IMG/VR virus record: IMGVR_UViG_3300007734_000760
Span: 95,935-159,934 of that record
Strand: one strand, 5' to 3'
Length of the DNA: 64,000 bases
DNA from: a virus
A model generated the notes under the pieces. The model was not told where the DNA came from and made no database searches. It worked only from the letters and a program-made list of their open reading frames with translations. Shown one piece after another: positions 50,351-57,570 of the stretch. The translations under genes and the position numbers were made by a program. How positions within the stretch are numbered: the stretch's first letter is position 1; each line of letters starts with the position of its first letter.

Positions 50351-50563
50351 TTAATTTTGAGAGCCTAAATATATTTTTAAACATTCTTCACATCCAATGT
50401 GTTCAACATTTTCAATTTTGGCCCAATTAGTACTTAACATTGGTACTTCACATAATGTTCTTCCACTAAATGTGCCCACTTGTGCAATATGTGCACTGTT
50501 ACTCCATACATTACCTTTATTTCCAAATAAATAGTAATTACTTTTTAATTCTTTTACTTTCAT
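50351..50563 (-). CDS. Small Cys-containing protein
   Basis: A 70-residue protein (MKVKELKSNYYLFGNKGNVW ...). It has three Cys, LCEVPM and HIGCEECLKIYLG near the end, which might form part of a small metal site. It is preceded by GGCTC-16 nt-TATATTTA far upstream. Unknown. Confidence 0.45.
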   Translation of the reverse strand: MKVKELKSNYYLFGNKGNVWSNSAHIAQVGTFSGRTLCEVPMLSTNWAKIENVEHIGCEECLKIYLGSQN

Positions 50564-50643
50564 AACTTTTAATTTATTTATTATTAATTATTAATTTATT
50601 TATAATTTAAATATATATTAATTAATTTTATAACCCTATATAC

Positions 50644-50790
50644 TTAAAAATCACTTATAATTAATTTCTCAATAAATTTATTAATTTTACTTAACATTTC
50701 TGAGGTGGTTTCATTGTTGTTTTTAACTTCCTTCAACATTTCCCCAATAATACTATCAATTACTATTTGTTTTTCTTCATTTAGTGTCAT
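50644..50790 (-). CDS. Small helical protein, 48 residues
   Basis: MTLNEEKQIVIDSIIGEMLK followed by EVKNNNETTSEMLSKINKFI. Charged helix with no motif. It is too short for standard filters; the frame is open from ATG to TAA and follows the gene spacing of the region. Confidence 0.45.
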   Translation of the reverse strand: MTLNEEKQIVIDSIIGEMLKEVKNNNETTSEMLSKINKFIEKLIISDF

Positions 50791-50809
50791 TTTGTATATA
50801 TTTTTTAAT

Positions 50810-50900
50810 TGTTAATGAAGGGGTGGGGCGATCCATGAAGGGGTTGATTTTCACACCACTCCATACCACACACCCACACCCCCGTTTACCACATACTATT
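50810..50900. other. Short G/C-skewed tract
   Basis: In a very AT-rich genome this stretch has GGGGTGGGG, AAGGGGTT and CACACACCCACACCCCC runs; ATGAAGGGGT occurs twice, 20 nt apart. The plus strand could form a G-quadruplex-like structure with three G4 runs. No gene is convincing across it; the plus-strand frame through it is short and looks artificial. Confidence 0.4.
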
Positions 50901-50917
50901 ACTACTTACCAATTTTA

Positions 50918-51166
50918 TCATACTATCAATTTGTCACGTATAACTCGTTTATCACCCGTTAAATAAAAATAAGATATAAATGTGCTTACTAATGATGAAT
51001 CTCTATCATCATACATTCCCTGTTTTAATTTATATACTACCTTAAATCCATATCGTTCTTTACTACATTTTACTAATTCTTGTGCTTCATTACCACAACG
51101 TCTTAGTATGTCTTTTTCCTCACACGTATATTCTTTATTTTCGTATTTAAATGTTCTTGTTCCCAT
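50918..51166 (-). CDS. Small hypothetical protein
   Basis: An 82-residue protein starting MGTRTFKYENKEYTCEEKDI. Basic and aromatic (CSKERYGFKVVYKLKQGMYD). It overlaps the stop of 51166..51411 by one base. No family recognised. Confidence 0.45.
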   Translation of the reverse strand: MGTRTFKYENKEYTCEEKDILRRCGNEAQELVKCSKERYGFKVVYKLKQGMYDDRDSSLVSTFISYFYLTGDKRVIRDKLIV

Positions 51167-51411
51167 TACACCACTCCTATGTTAATTAACAATACAGGTG
51201 TTCCTACATAATCACTATTTTCATCAAACATATCTTCATCTAATTCCGTATCATCTACTCCTGAATACCCACTCTCATTATACGGATGTCCCGTTGTGAT
51301 TGTGGTGATTGGGGTTTTGTACATATAATCGGAATAGTCGTTTGATTCAATCAACACGTTCATATCTGGATTATGCTTTTTTAGTTCTTCTATTAATTCT
51401 TTTACTGTCAT
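51166..51411 (-). CDS. Small acidic protein with MTVKELIEEL opening
   Basis: An 81-residue protein starting MTVKELIEELKKHNPDMNVL. This opening, and that of 52354..52641 (MKIKDLIKHLETLDQEKKLI), match a widely distributed small protein pattern (MTVxELIExLxxxxPDxxV). Strongly acidic C-terminal half. Function unknown; the two genes are paralogues. Confidence 0.5.
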   Translation of the reverse strand: MTVKELIEELKKHNPDMNVLIESNDYSDYMYKTPITTITTGHPYNESGYSGVDDTELDEDMFDENSDYVGTPVLLINIGVV

Positions 51412-51471
51412 GTTTTTGCTTTTTAATTGGTTAATTTGAATATATGTTGCTTTGTTTTGTAAGCCTATACT

Positions 51472-51711
51472 TTAAATTAATTCTAATAGTTGTTCCTCAG
51501 TAAAACCATTAAGTGCTAAATTTGCCATAAAATTATTTATACATTCTAATTCACTTTCTTCGGAATCATTAAAGTCACTATCTATAAATTTGTCATAGAG
51601 TTTAAGTGCTTTACTCCATCTAACGTCGTTATCTCTATTGTTTTTTAATTGTATAGCAATACAAAATACACCGTAACCGTTATTGATTAATAAATTTTCG
51701 TTTTTTGTCAT
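51472..51711 (-). CDS. Small hypothetical protein
   Basis: A 79-residue protein (MTKNENLLINNGYGVFCIAI ...), ending in a helical acidic segment (ESELECINNFMANLALNGFT). Preceded by GGCTT-16 nt-TATATTCA for the next gene downstream. No motif found. Confidence 0.45.
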   Translation of the reverse strand: MTKNENLLINNGYGVFCIAIQLKNNRDNDVRWSKALKLYDKFIDSDFNDSEESELECINNFMANLALNGFTEEQLLELI

Positions 51712-51737
51712 AACCTTTATTTTTTTATTATTTTTAA

Positions 51738-51953
51738 TTATTTTAAATAGATATTAGTTAACTTATATGGACAATCTTTTTCTAATTCAAATCGTTCTGA
51801 TATTTTATGTATTACTTCATCAAGTGGACGAGTCATTATTAATTGACTACACATTTGTTCTTCCATCATTATCTTTTTAAGAATATATTGAATTGTGTCT
51901 CCATCTACTTCCTTTAATGTTCGGATGATGTTATTTTGTTGTTCTATTGTCAT
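51738..51953 (-). CDS. Small helical protein
   Basis: A 71-residue protein (MTIEQQNNIIRTLKEVDGDT ...) with a helical pattern and one or two Cys. Its start follows AAAGGTTATG and an AGCTT-16 nt-TATATTCA module. No family. Confidence 0.45.
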   Translation of the reverse strand: MTIEQQNNIIRTLKEVDGDTIQYILKKIMMEEQMCSQLIMTRPLDEVIHKISERFELEKDCPYKLTNIYLK

Positions 51954-52004
51954 AACCTTTATTTTTATTTATAATATGAATATATAATTGTTTATTTTGT
52001 AAGC

Positions 52005-52271
52005 TTAATTAAATCCACATACTATTTGTTCAATACAATGCTTTTCTCCTAAATTTGTACTCCATACACTTCTAATTTGTTTTTTCTTATTACCTTTTAT
52101 TCCTATCACTTTCATAATACTTTCATTCCCGTTATATCCTTTACACCCTTCTTTTCTTTTCCAATAATAAAAAGTTATAATTATATCATTTACAACCACA
52201 TCCTTTTCCCAATATTGATTCATACAATATTCGTCGGTTGAATTAACTTGAATTTCTCTAAAATTTTTCAT
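52005..52271 (-). CDS. Small hypothetical protein
   Basis: An 88-residue protein (MKNFREIQVNSTDEYCMNQY ...) with a Trp/Tyr/Lys-rich middle (FYYWKRKEGCKGYNGNES). Likely a compact beta-type fold. No family. Confidence 0.45.
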   Translation of the reverse strand: MKNFREIQVNSTDEYCMNQYWEKDVVVNDIIITFYYWKRKEGCKGYNGNESIMKVIGIKGNKKKQIRSVWSTNLGEKHCIEQIVCGFN

Positions 52272-52353
52272 TTTTTTAATTATTAATTTATATAAAATTA
52301 AATATATATAAAATTATTTTATAACCCTATATATATTTAATTAACTATTTATA

Positions 52354-52641
52354 TTAACAACTCATATTAATTATGTAACATTTTACTCTTTCATCATCGT
52401 CATCATCGTCATCATCGTCGTCATCATCGTCATCATCATTGTCATCATCATCATTAATTTCAGGCATTATCATTAGTCCATCTAATCCATTATCTTCACA
52501 TGGATAAACATCACCTTCAGTAATACTTTTATCATCTACCATTTCTCCATATTCCCATCCTGTTGGATCAGTAGCAATTACAATTAGTTTTTTTTCTTGA
52601 TCTAATGTTTCTAAATGTTTAATAAGATCTTTAATTTTCAT
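52354..52641 (-). CDS. Small protein with C-terminal poly-Asp tract
   Basis: A 95-residue protein starting MKIKDLIKHLETLDQEKKLI, paralogous in opening to 51166..51411. Around residues 62-84 it has an Asp-only tract interrupted by one Asn, encoded by alternating GAT/GAC microsatellite (52385-52455). The repeat can change length by slippage. The tail after it ends KCYIINMSC. Unknown role; could mimic DNA by its charge. Confidence 0.55.
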   Translation of the reverse strand: MKIKDLIKHLETLDQEKKLIVIATDPTGWEYGEMVDDKSITEGDVYPCEDNGLDGLMIMPEINDDDDNDDDDDDDDDDDDDDDERVKCYIINMSC

Positions 52642-52687
52642 AACTTTTTTTGTTTTAATTATTATTAATTTATTTATTTAATTAATA

Positions 52688-52716
52688 TAAATATAAAATA
52701 AGGGGTTAAATAAGCC
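52688..52716 (-). promoter_or_regulatory. Early-type promoter nested in a terminator loop
   Basis: Minus strand GGCTT, 16 nt, TATATTTA. The GGCTT lies in the loop of the hairpin GGGGTTA-GGCTTAT-TTAACCCC (52702-52723), a terminator for the upstream gene. The promoter serves 52354..52641. Confidence 0.6.
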
Positions 52717-52741
52717 TAACCCCATATTTTAAATTCAATAT

Positions 52742-52954
52742 TTACTCTTTTACTTCTAAATAATCACCTTCTTCATTAAAATTACTCATCCATAATGTTA
52801 ATAACGGTCTTACTTCTTGTTTTGTTAACCCAAATTCACTTTCTACATACGGTCCAGCTCCAAACATATTAACTACTCCTGATAGTCTTAAATCGTTCAA
52901 ATACTCACATACGCATTGTTCGAGTTCTGTTGTTTTTCTCATTGTTTGTGTCAT
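52742..52954 (-). CDS. Small hypothetical protein
   Basis: A 70-residue protein (MTQTMRKTTELEQCVCEYLN ...). Two Cys in CVCEYL near the start, and helical structure. Followed by the terminator/promoter hairpin at 52702. No family. Confidence 0.45.
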   Translation of the reverse strand: MTQTMRKTTELEQCVCEYLNDLRLSGVVNMFGAGPYVESEFGLTKQEVRPLLTLWMSNFNEEGDYLEVKE

Positions 52955-53034
52955 AACTTTTTTTGTTTTTATTATTAATTATTAATTTATTTTATTAATT
53001 TAAATATATATTAATTAATTTTAATGTCCAATAA

Positions 53035-53211
53035 TCATTTTTTTAACTTATTTGTGTAATAAATAATTTCATCAAATCCTTCATACTTAGGATCAATTGA
53101 AGGTATTGATGTAAAATAATGAACAGTTAGTTCCCAATTGTATGGTCTTAATAACTTACTTGGTTGACATTTTATGTATTTTTTCGCTTCTTCTTCTGTT
53201 ATTTGGATCAT
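53035..53211 (-). CDS. Small protein, 58 residues
   Basis: MIQITEEEAKKYIKCQPSKL then LRPYNWELTVHYFTSIPSID. Mixed charge with several Tyr. Below the usual length cutoff but open from ATG to TGA with no gap. Unknown. Confidence 0.45.
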   Translation of the reverse strand: MIQITEEEAKKYIKCQPSKLLRPYNWELTVHYFTSIPSIDPKYEGFDEIIYYTNKLKK

Positions 53212-53232
53212 ATAATTTTTAAGTATAATTAA

Positions 53233-53283
53233 ATGGGGTTCAGATATTGTCAGTTTACGCTTAAACTATAACATAGAACCCCA
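53233..53283. other. Structured hairpin region
   Basis: Outer arms ATGGGGTTC / GAACCCCAT (9 bp) surround an inner perfect hairpin AGTTTA-CGCT-TAAACT. There is no strong T-run, so it looks like a stable RNA or processed structure rather than a simple terminator. It lies between 53035..53211 and 53312..53566. Confidence 0.5.
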
Positions 53284-53311
53284 TTGCTTTTATCTTTATA
53301 GATAAAATATT

Positions 53312-53566
53312 TTATTTTGATGAATCGACCGTGTATGAAACGTAATATAGTATATCTTCAATGTCTACTATAAATTTGAATGCTGAATAACAATTACCTA
53401 ATATTTGTTCCTCTTCAGGTTCAGATATTTGAAATTTTCTTAATTCATTTAGTAATTCATTTGAATTTACACTCTGTCCATTTAGAGATCCTAATTCTAT
53501 CCATTCGTGATCATCATCCGAATACGATTTAACATTTGTTATTGCTTCTTTTAATATATTTTTCAT
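53312..53566 (-). CDS. Small protein with leader-like start
   Basis: An 84-residue acidic protein starting MKNILKEAITNVKSYSDDDH. The opening resembles the leader helix but is shorter. It has ELLNELRKFQISEPEEEQIL and ends YYVSYTVDSS. Role unknown. Confidence 0.45.
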   Translation of the reverse strand: MKNILKEAITNVKSYSDDDHEWIELGSLNGQSVNSNELLNELRKFQISEPEEEQILGNCYSAFKFIVDIEDILYYVSYTVDSSK

Positions 53567-53620
53567 ATTTATTAATTTTATAATTTAAATATATAATAAT
53601 TTATTTTAAAAGCCTATAAT

Positions 53621-53818
53621 TTAAAATAAACATTCTTTAATTAAACATAATACACCTAACTCAATTTGAATATCTTCACAAATTGATTGTAAATCATCTA
53701 CTTCATCCCATTTTTCTTCTGTAACTTTTTGTAGAAATTTATGTTCAGTTTGTAAACCTTCTTTTACTAGAATTATTAGTCTATTTTCTATTTCAAGTTG
53801 ATATTGTGACTTTATCAT
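53621..53818 (-). CDS. Small helical protein
   Basis: A 65-residue helical protein (MIKSQYQLEIENRLIILVKE ...) with acidic residues and a Cys near the end (SICEDIQIELGVLCLIKECL). It belongs to the early small-gene series, with a GGCTT-16 nt-TATATTTA module before the gene at 53312. No family. Confidence 0.45.
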   Translation of the reverse strand: MIKSQYQLEIENRLIILVKEGLQTEHKFLQKVTEEKWDEVDDLQSICEDIQIELGVLCLIKECLF

Positions 53819-53823
53819 AATAT

Positions 53824-54126
53824 TTATCTACTTTTTACTTCTTCAATTACAGCTGTTCCTGAGTTAATCATTGCTATAACTCCACCCCATTTCTTTTCAT
53901 CAGCTTCCCATTCAATATCATGTATTTGATGTTTGAATTGCCAATTTGAAAGTGAAAATCCACCACCACTCATTTTAAAATCACCTTCTTCATTTTTCTT
54001 GAATTTTAGATAATGAACATTATCACATATACATGATACTGTTTTAAATATTACCTCTCTAGCACCTTCTCTAACAGTTAGTTTAGGTGGATTTTTTCTT
54101 AATTCTTGATATTTATCCATTTTCAT
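53824..54126 (-). CDS. Small hypothetical protein
   Basis: A 100-residue protein (MKMDKYQELRKNPPKLTVRE ...) with LKFKKNEEGDFKMSGGGFSL and a Trp-containing core (NWQFKHQIHDIEWEADEKKW). Possibly a small beta-barrel-like domain. Promoter GGCCA-16 nt-TATATTTA lies upstream. Unknown. Confidence 0.5.
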   Translation of the reverse strand: MKMDKYQELRKNPPKLTVREGAREVIFKTVSCICDNVHYLKFKKNEEGDFKMSGGGFSLSNWQFKHQIHDIEWEADEKKWGGVIAMINSGTAVIEEVKSR

Positions 54127-54162
54127 ATTTTTTATTAATTTTATAATTTAAATATATTATAA

Positions 54163-54426
54163 TTAATTATGGTGGCCTAAAGGCACAAAATAATACCAAT
54201 ATTTACGAGTATCTTTATTCTTAAATTGGATCCTTATTCTATCTATTTTACCTTTAAAATAAGCTCTTCGTAATACATCAGCGTATTTTTTATTACTTTC
54301 TTTAGATTTTTGTCTATTATAACCCCATACATTTAATTGTATTTCTGTTTCAGTCTTACATGGGTTTGTTAGTAGATAATCTATTACTTGTTGTTGAGTG
54401 TTTCTCGGATCTTTAGAATTTGCCAT
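54163..54426 (-). CDS. Small basic protein, possibly winged helix
   Basis: An 87-residue protein (MANSKDPRNTQQQVIDYLLT ...). The arrangement QQQVIDYLLTNPCKTETEIQ followed by YADVLRRAYFKGKIDRIRIQ fits a small winged-helix with a basic wing, and the C-terminus KDTRKYWYYFVPL. DNA-binding is an inference. Start follows AAAAGTTATG. Confidence 0.5.
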   Translation of the reverse strand: MANSKDPRNTQQQVIDYLLTNPCKTETEIQLNVWGYNRQKSKESNKKYADVLRRAYFKGKIDRIRIQFKNKDTRKYWYYFVPLGHHN

Positions 54427-54479
54427 AACTTTTATTTATTAATTTATAATTTAAATATATAGTTTTTTATTTTAAAAGC

Positions 54480-54782
54480 CTATTTATTTAATAAATCTAA
54501 TAATTCTGACTTTGCTTGTCTTGTTACACCAACACTATGTCCTCCAATGTGGAATTCAATTGTTTCATCCATTTTAATTGGTCTATAATACTTCCAATCA
54601 TAAATTGTAAATACATCACCCGATTCTGTTTCACAATCGAAATCTACATTTACTTTATTTTCACCTTCATTATCAAAACATTGTGGTTCACCTAATACTT
54701 TAATTAGCTTTGCTAATGTTGTTTTAATTGTAGTGTCGTAGAAACTAGTTCCACCTGTTGATTTACTTGTTAGTTTTGTCAT
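54480..54782 (-). CDS. Small hypothetical protein
   Basis: A 100-residue protein (MTKLTSKSTGGTSFYDTTIK ...). The middle has FDCETESGDVFTIYDWKYYR and the C-terminus IGGHSVGVTRQAKSELLDLL. It looks like a compact alpha/beta fold. Promoter at 54813. No family. Confidence 0.5.
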   Translation of the reverse strand: MTKLTSKSTGGTSFYDTTIKTTLAKLIKVLGEPQCFDNEGENKVNVDFDCETESGDVFTIYDWKYYRPIKMDETIEFHIGGHSVGVTRQAKSELLDLLNK

Positions 54783-54812
54783 AACCTTTATTTTATTTGT
54801 TAATTTATAATT

Positions 54813-54841
54813 TAAATATATTATAATTTATTTTAAGGGCC
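54813..54841 (-). promoter_or_regulatory. Early-type promoter module
   Basis: Minus strand TAGGCCC, 16 nt, TATATTTAAATTATAAATTAA, then AAAGGTTATG. The 3' AT-rich flank after TATATTTA is also conserved among the copies in this region. The TAG of TAGGCC is the upstream gene's stop codon. Confidence 0.6.
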
Positions 54842-54843
54842 TA

Positions 54844-55365
54844 TTACTCTTCTCCAAACGTAATTGTATCACCTTTAATTTTAAATTGTTCGGCTTTGCC
54901 TATTTTGAATTGGCGATATTTTGATGTTCTTAAATTTTTTCTAATTATATTTTTTGCTATTGTTAGTGGCTTACTATTTTTTTCTTTATATTCACCTTCA
55001 GACAATATTGTTTTATGTACTAACATTCCATAAACATACAACTCATTATTTTCAGTATGTTGTTTTAAGCCATTTGTAATATGAGTAAAATTATTCGTTT
55101 TTATTTTTTCTTTACTAATAGTTTTTTCAAAATCATTTATTAATGATTGAGTTGCTTCTGTTAATAAATCAACTGATAATTCACTGTTTAATTCAGTTAT
55201 GTCTAAATTCTTTAGATATTCTAAATCTTTCTGTTTTGACTTTTCATAACTTACTCCAACATTAAATGTTGTATGTTGTTTTTCGTTTTGTTCATTAGTG
55301 TAAATTACAGACACAAACGATACGCCTGTAATTGTTTTTAACTTCTCTAATAATTCTTCTGTCAT
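54844..55365 (-). CDS. Hypothetical early protein
   Basis: A 173-residue protein (MTEELLEKLKTITGVSFVSV ...). N-terminal alpha/beta pattern, middle charged helices (KKNSKPLTIAKNIIRKNLRT), C-terminal beta segment ending IKGDTITFGEE. It may bind nucleic acid by its basic helix, but no motif confirms it. Start in an early-type context. Confidence 0.55.
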   Translation of the reverse strand: MTEELLEKLKTITGVSFVSVIYTNEQNEKQHTTFNVGVSYEKSKQKDLEYLKNLDITELNSELSVDLLTEATQSLINDFEKTISKEKIKTNNFTHITNGLKQHTENNELYVYGMLVHKTILSEGEYKEKNSKPLTIAKNIIRKNLRTSKYRQFKIGKAEQFKIKGDTITFGEE

Positions 55366-55393
55366 AATATTTATTAATTATTAATTTATAATT

Positions 55394-55422
55394 TAAATAT
55401 ATAATAATTTATTTTAAAAGCC
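55394..55422 (-). promoter_or_regulatory. Early-type promoter module
   Basis: Minus strand TTAGGCTT, 16 nt, TATATTTAAATTATAAATTAA. This is among the most typical copies of the module. It drives 54844..55365. Confidence 0.6.
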
Positions 55423-55429
55423 TAAAAAC

Positions 55430-55672
55430 TTAATAATTATCATCTTCAACACTATTAAGTGTGTCTAAATCTATTTTTCTATTTAAATAATCTTTTTTAT
55501 ATTGAATATCATCTAAATGATTTTGATAACATTTAGTACAAACATTAAATCCTAATTTCATTTTATTAGATAATTTATCTCTAATAAATTTTAGACCATT
55601 CATTAAGTTTGAGTCATGACATATTGTACATATTTTAAAATCAGCCATTTTAATTAGAAACTTTTTGTTCAA
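55430..55672 (-). CDS. Small zinc-ribbon-like protein
   Basis: An 80-residue protein with two Cys pairs: CTICHDSN near residue 16 and NVCTKCYQNH near 46. This is a typical zinc-ribbon or knuckle, like HNH-associated or transcription-related small proteins. It overlaps 55650..56456 by 23 nt. DNA or RNA binding is probable but unproved. Confidence 0.6.
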   Translation of the reverse strand: MNKKFLIKMADFKICTICHDSNLMNGLKFIRDKLSNKMKLGFNVCTKCYQNHLDDIQYKKDYLNRKIDLDTLNSVEDDNY

Positions 55673-56456
55673 TTAAATTCATATTATGATGAACAAATGA
55701 TGTTATATCTAACTTTTTAATTCGTTTGTTTATATTACTTTTAACTAATTCAAATATACCTTCTATACTATTTCCTTCTTTATCATAAAATTCATTAGTT
55801 CTTCTAGAACTAATATATGATAAAGTATATGTTTTTCCTGTTCCATTTACTTCCCAAAACCAATGATCTGAACTTACAATATCCCATCTTGATGGACCAT
55901 AACAATAAGTAATATTCTTTTTTAACTTAAATGTACCTGAATCAAATATGGTTTGAAAAGTATCATTTACTTCTTTATCATTTATCTTTTTTATTTCATT
56001 TTCAATTTGATAAAGTTGTTTTTGTAATGGGCCTATATTTACTTTATATAACCTATCACATTCATCCATTAATGTTATTAAATCTCCCCAATAAGATGTA
56101 TTGTTTAAACATTCTTTTGCTAAAATGCCTAAACAAATCATCTTTTTTAATTCTTTTTCATCTTTACTACTCATTGAAGATGATTCTATACAGGCTTTAG
56201 TAAAAGTATGTCCGGCCTCAGTGTATTTTGTACTTCTACTAATTCTAAAATTAAACCAACTATCTGTTGTTAATTTAAAATCAATATCAGTACTTGATAC
56301 TTTAATAGTAAAATCTTCAAACAAATCATCTAAATTAGAAGTAATACTGTTTGCTTCTTCTACTAATTCTTTGTCACGTAATACTTCTTGACGCTGAATT
56401 TCTTCACTTAACTCAGTAAGTGTTTTTTTAAGTGTTTCTTTAATAATGTCTGTCAT
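55650..56456 (-). CDS. Hypothetical protein
   Basis: A 268-residue protein starting MTDIIKETLKKTLTELSEEI. First and last parts are helical; the middle (DNIDFKLTTDSWFNFRIS-like region and YCYGPSRWDIVSSDHWFWEV) is beta-rich with several Trp. No catalytic motif found. The largest gene between tmRNA and RadA-like gene; function unknown. Confidence 0.6.
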   Translation of the reverse strand: MTDIIKETLKKTLTELSEEIQRQEVLRDKELVEEANSITSNLDDLFEDFTIKVSSTDIDFKLTTDSWFNFRISRSTKYTEAGHTFTKACIESSSMSSKDEKELKKMICLGILAKECLNNTSYWGDLITLMDECDRLYKVNIGPLQKQLYQIENEIKKINDKEVNDTFQTIFDSGTFKLKKNITYCYGPSRWDIVSSDHWFWEVNGTGKTYTLSYISSRRTNEFYDKEGNSIEGIFELVKSNINKRIKKLDITSFVHHNMNLIEQKVSN

Positions 56457-56531
56457 AACCTTTATTTTTTAATTTATAATTTATTTTTATTAATTTAAAT
56501 ATATAATAATTTATTTTGAGAGCCTAAAATC

Positions 56532-56624
56532 TTAATTTAAAAACACTTCACATATTATTGTACAAACTTTACTATCTATAATGAATACTTCTATTTTTGT
56601 CTCAATTAAATATTTATCTTCCAT
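56532..56624 (-). CDS. Very small protein, 30 residues
   Basis: MEDKYLIETKIEVFIIDSKV then CTIICEVFLN. Starts in the AAAAGTTATG context typical of the region and lies 15 nt downstream of the tRNA at 56640, so it may be translated from the same transcript. Size makes the call weak. Confidence 0.35.
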   Translation of the reverse strand: MEDKYLIETKIEVFIIDSKVCTIICEVFLN

Positions 56625-56639
56625 AACTTTTATTTTTAG

Positions 56640-56730
56640 TAGTCAGAACAAGATTTGAACTTGTAGCCAGGTACTTTCCCCTGCGTCATCTGTCTATAAG
56701 AATCTGTGTTACCTATTACACCACCTGACT
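56640..56730 (-). tRNA. tRNA with long variable arm, anticodon uncertain
   Basis: 91 nt on the minus strand. Acceptor AGTCAGG/TCTGACT (one G-T pair), D arm GTGT-AATAGGTA-ACAC, long variable arm with CAGG/CCTG, T arm ACAAG-TTCAAAT-CTTGT. The anticodon stem is not a normal 5-bp stem; possible loops would read Ile-, Tyr- or Ser-type, but none pairs well. It may be degenerate. It is homologous to the arm-less tRNA-like gene at 45585, and both lie downstream of the 61-nt element. Confidence 0.55.
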
Positions 56731-56787
56731 AACACCTTTTTCTGTTTATTGTTGAGTTACAAAAGATAACCGTCACTCAATCTCATT

Positions 56788-56848
56788 CTCCTTATAAATC
56801 CTTTCTGTGCACAGAACAAGAAAATGGGGAGACGTTGTTTCTACTTTT
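56788..56848 (-). ncRNA. Conserved 61-nt RNA element, copy 2
   Basis: 57 of 61 bases match 45645..45705. The hairpin is TTCTG-TGCA-CAGAAA, the U-A version of copy 1's C-G pairs. It lies 57 nt upstream of the long-variable-arm tRNA; the gap contains a TTGAGT...ACTCAA hairpin. Directly downstream of the stop of 56848..57093 in transcription. Structure conserved while sequence changes in the stem argues for a selected RNA. Confidence 0.65.
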
Positions 56849-57093
56849 TAATATACTAATTTGTGCCAGGTTGTTGTACTTGACATTGCAAATGTAACGC
56901 TTTTTTTATTATCAACATATGAAAAGTGATATTCTTTATTACTTTCATTTATTATTTCTGCTAATAAATTATTATTATTTACTCTTAATACTTTAAATAA
57001 AACTGGTAGTAAAGTAGATCCTTCTGGTTTAATATCAAATATTAAATCACTTTCTTTTAATTCTGTAGTTGAAACTTCAATTGTTTTTAACAT
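56848..57093 (-). CDS. Small hypothetical protein
   Basis: An 81-residue protein (MLKTIEVSTTELKESDLIFD ...). Beta-rich, with LFKVLRVNNNNLLAEIINES and KSVTFAMSSTTTWHKLVY. A small barrel-like fold is plausible. Its stop codon is the first base group of the copy-2 RNA element. Start AAAGGTTATG. Confidence 0.5.
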   Translation of the reverse strand: MLKTIEVSTTELKESDLIFDIKPEGSTLLPVLFKVLRVNNNNLLAEIINESNKEYHFSYVDNKKSVTFAMSSTTTWHKLVY

Positions 57094-57144
57094 AACCTTT
57101 ATTTTATTTATTAATTTAAATATATTAAATTTAATTTTAAGGGC

Positions 57145-57468
57145 CTAGTGAATCATATCTTTAACTAATTCATCTGTAAAGTAAGTTTCATAAACCATTG
57201 AAATAAATTCTTTAGTAGGTGTTCCATAAATAATACCTAACTCTTTTCCTGTTTTTCGATGTTTAATAACTGTTATATTTTCATTACCTTTATTCTTTAT
57301 AAATTTAACTTTAAACATACAACAAAAACTAGAGTCAATTTCTAATTTTTTTACTTGATCTAAAAATTTAGTATTTGAATATTTATATTCTAATATCAAT
57401 TTAGGTTCATCGTGTTTTGCACTTAAATTAAGTGTAGCTAAAACACATAGTGTTAATATTTTTTTCAT
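57145..57468 (-). CDS. Small exported protein
   Basis: A 107-residue protein. Residues 1-17 (MKKILTLCVLATLNLSA) look like a signal peptide. The mature part is Lys/Glu-rich with CCMFKVKFIKNKGNENITVI. It is probably exported to the periplasm. No family. It has its own GGCTT-type promoter at 57489. Confidence 0.55.
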   Translation of the reverse strand: MKKILTLCVLATLNLSAKHDEPKLILEYKYSNTKFLDQVKKLEIDSSFCCMFKVKFIKNKGNENITVIKHRKTGKELGIIYGTPTKEFISMVYETYFTDELVKDMIH

Positions 57469-57488
57469 ATTTTTATTAATTTATAACT

Positions 57489-57517
57489 TAAATATATAAA
57501 AGGAGGTTTGATAAGCC
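57489..57517 (-). promoter_or_regulatory. Early-type promoter nested in a terminator
   Basis: Minus strand TTTGGCTT, 16 nt, TATATTTA. The hairpin GGAGGTTTG-GCTTAT-CAAACCTCC (57502-57525) contains the GGCTT in its loop and ends the RadA-like gene. The promoter is for 57145..57468. Confidence 0.65.
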
Positions 57518-57525
57518 AAACCTCC
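57502..57525 (-). terminator. Rho-independent terminator
   Basis: Perfect 9-bp stem GGAGGTTTG/CAAACCTCC with loop GCTTAT and a T-rich 3' side (TTTTATATATTT). Ends 57571..58410 while overlapping the next promoter. Confidence 0.75.
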
Positions 57526-57570
57526 TCTTTTTCTTATATTAGAGTTATGACGGAAACTAATATAGAATAT

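Noticed and set aside
50784-50966. Plus-strand 60-codon ORF through the G-rich tract
   Set aside because: His/Pro/Thr-rich translation produced by C/A-rich repeats; no start context or family.
55931-56391. Two plus-strand ORFs opposite 55650..56456
   Set aside because: Shadows of a long minus-strand gene with a better start context and natural composition.
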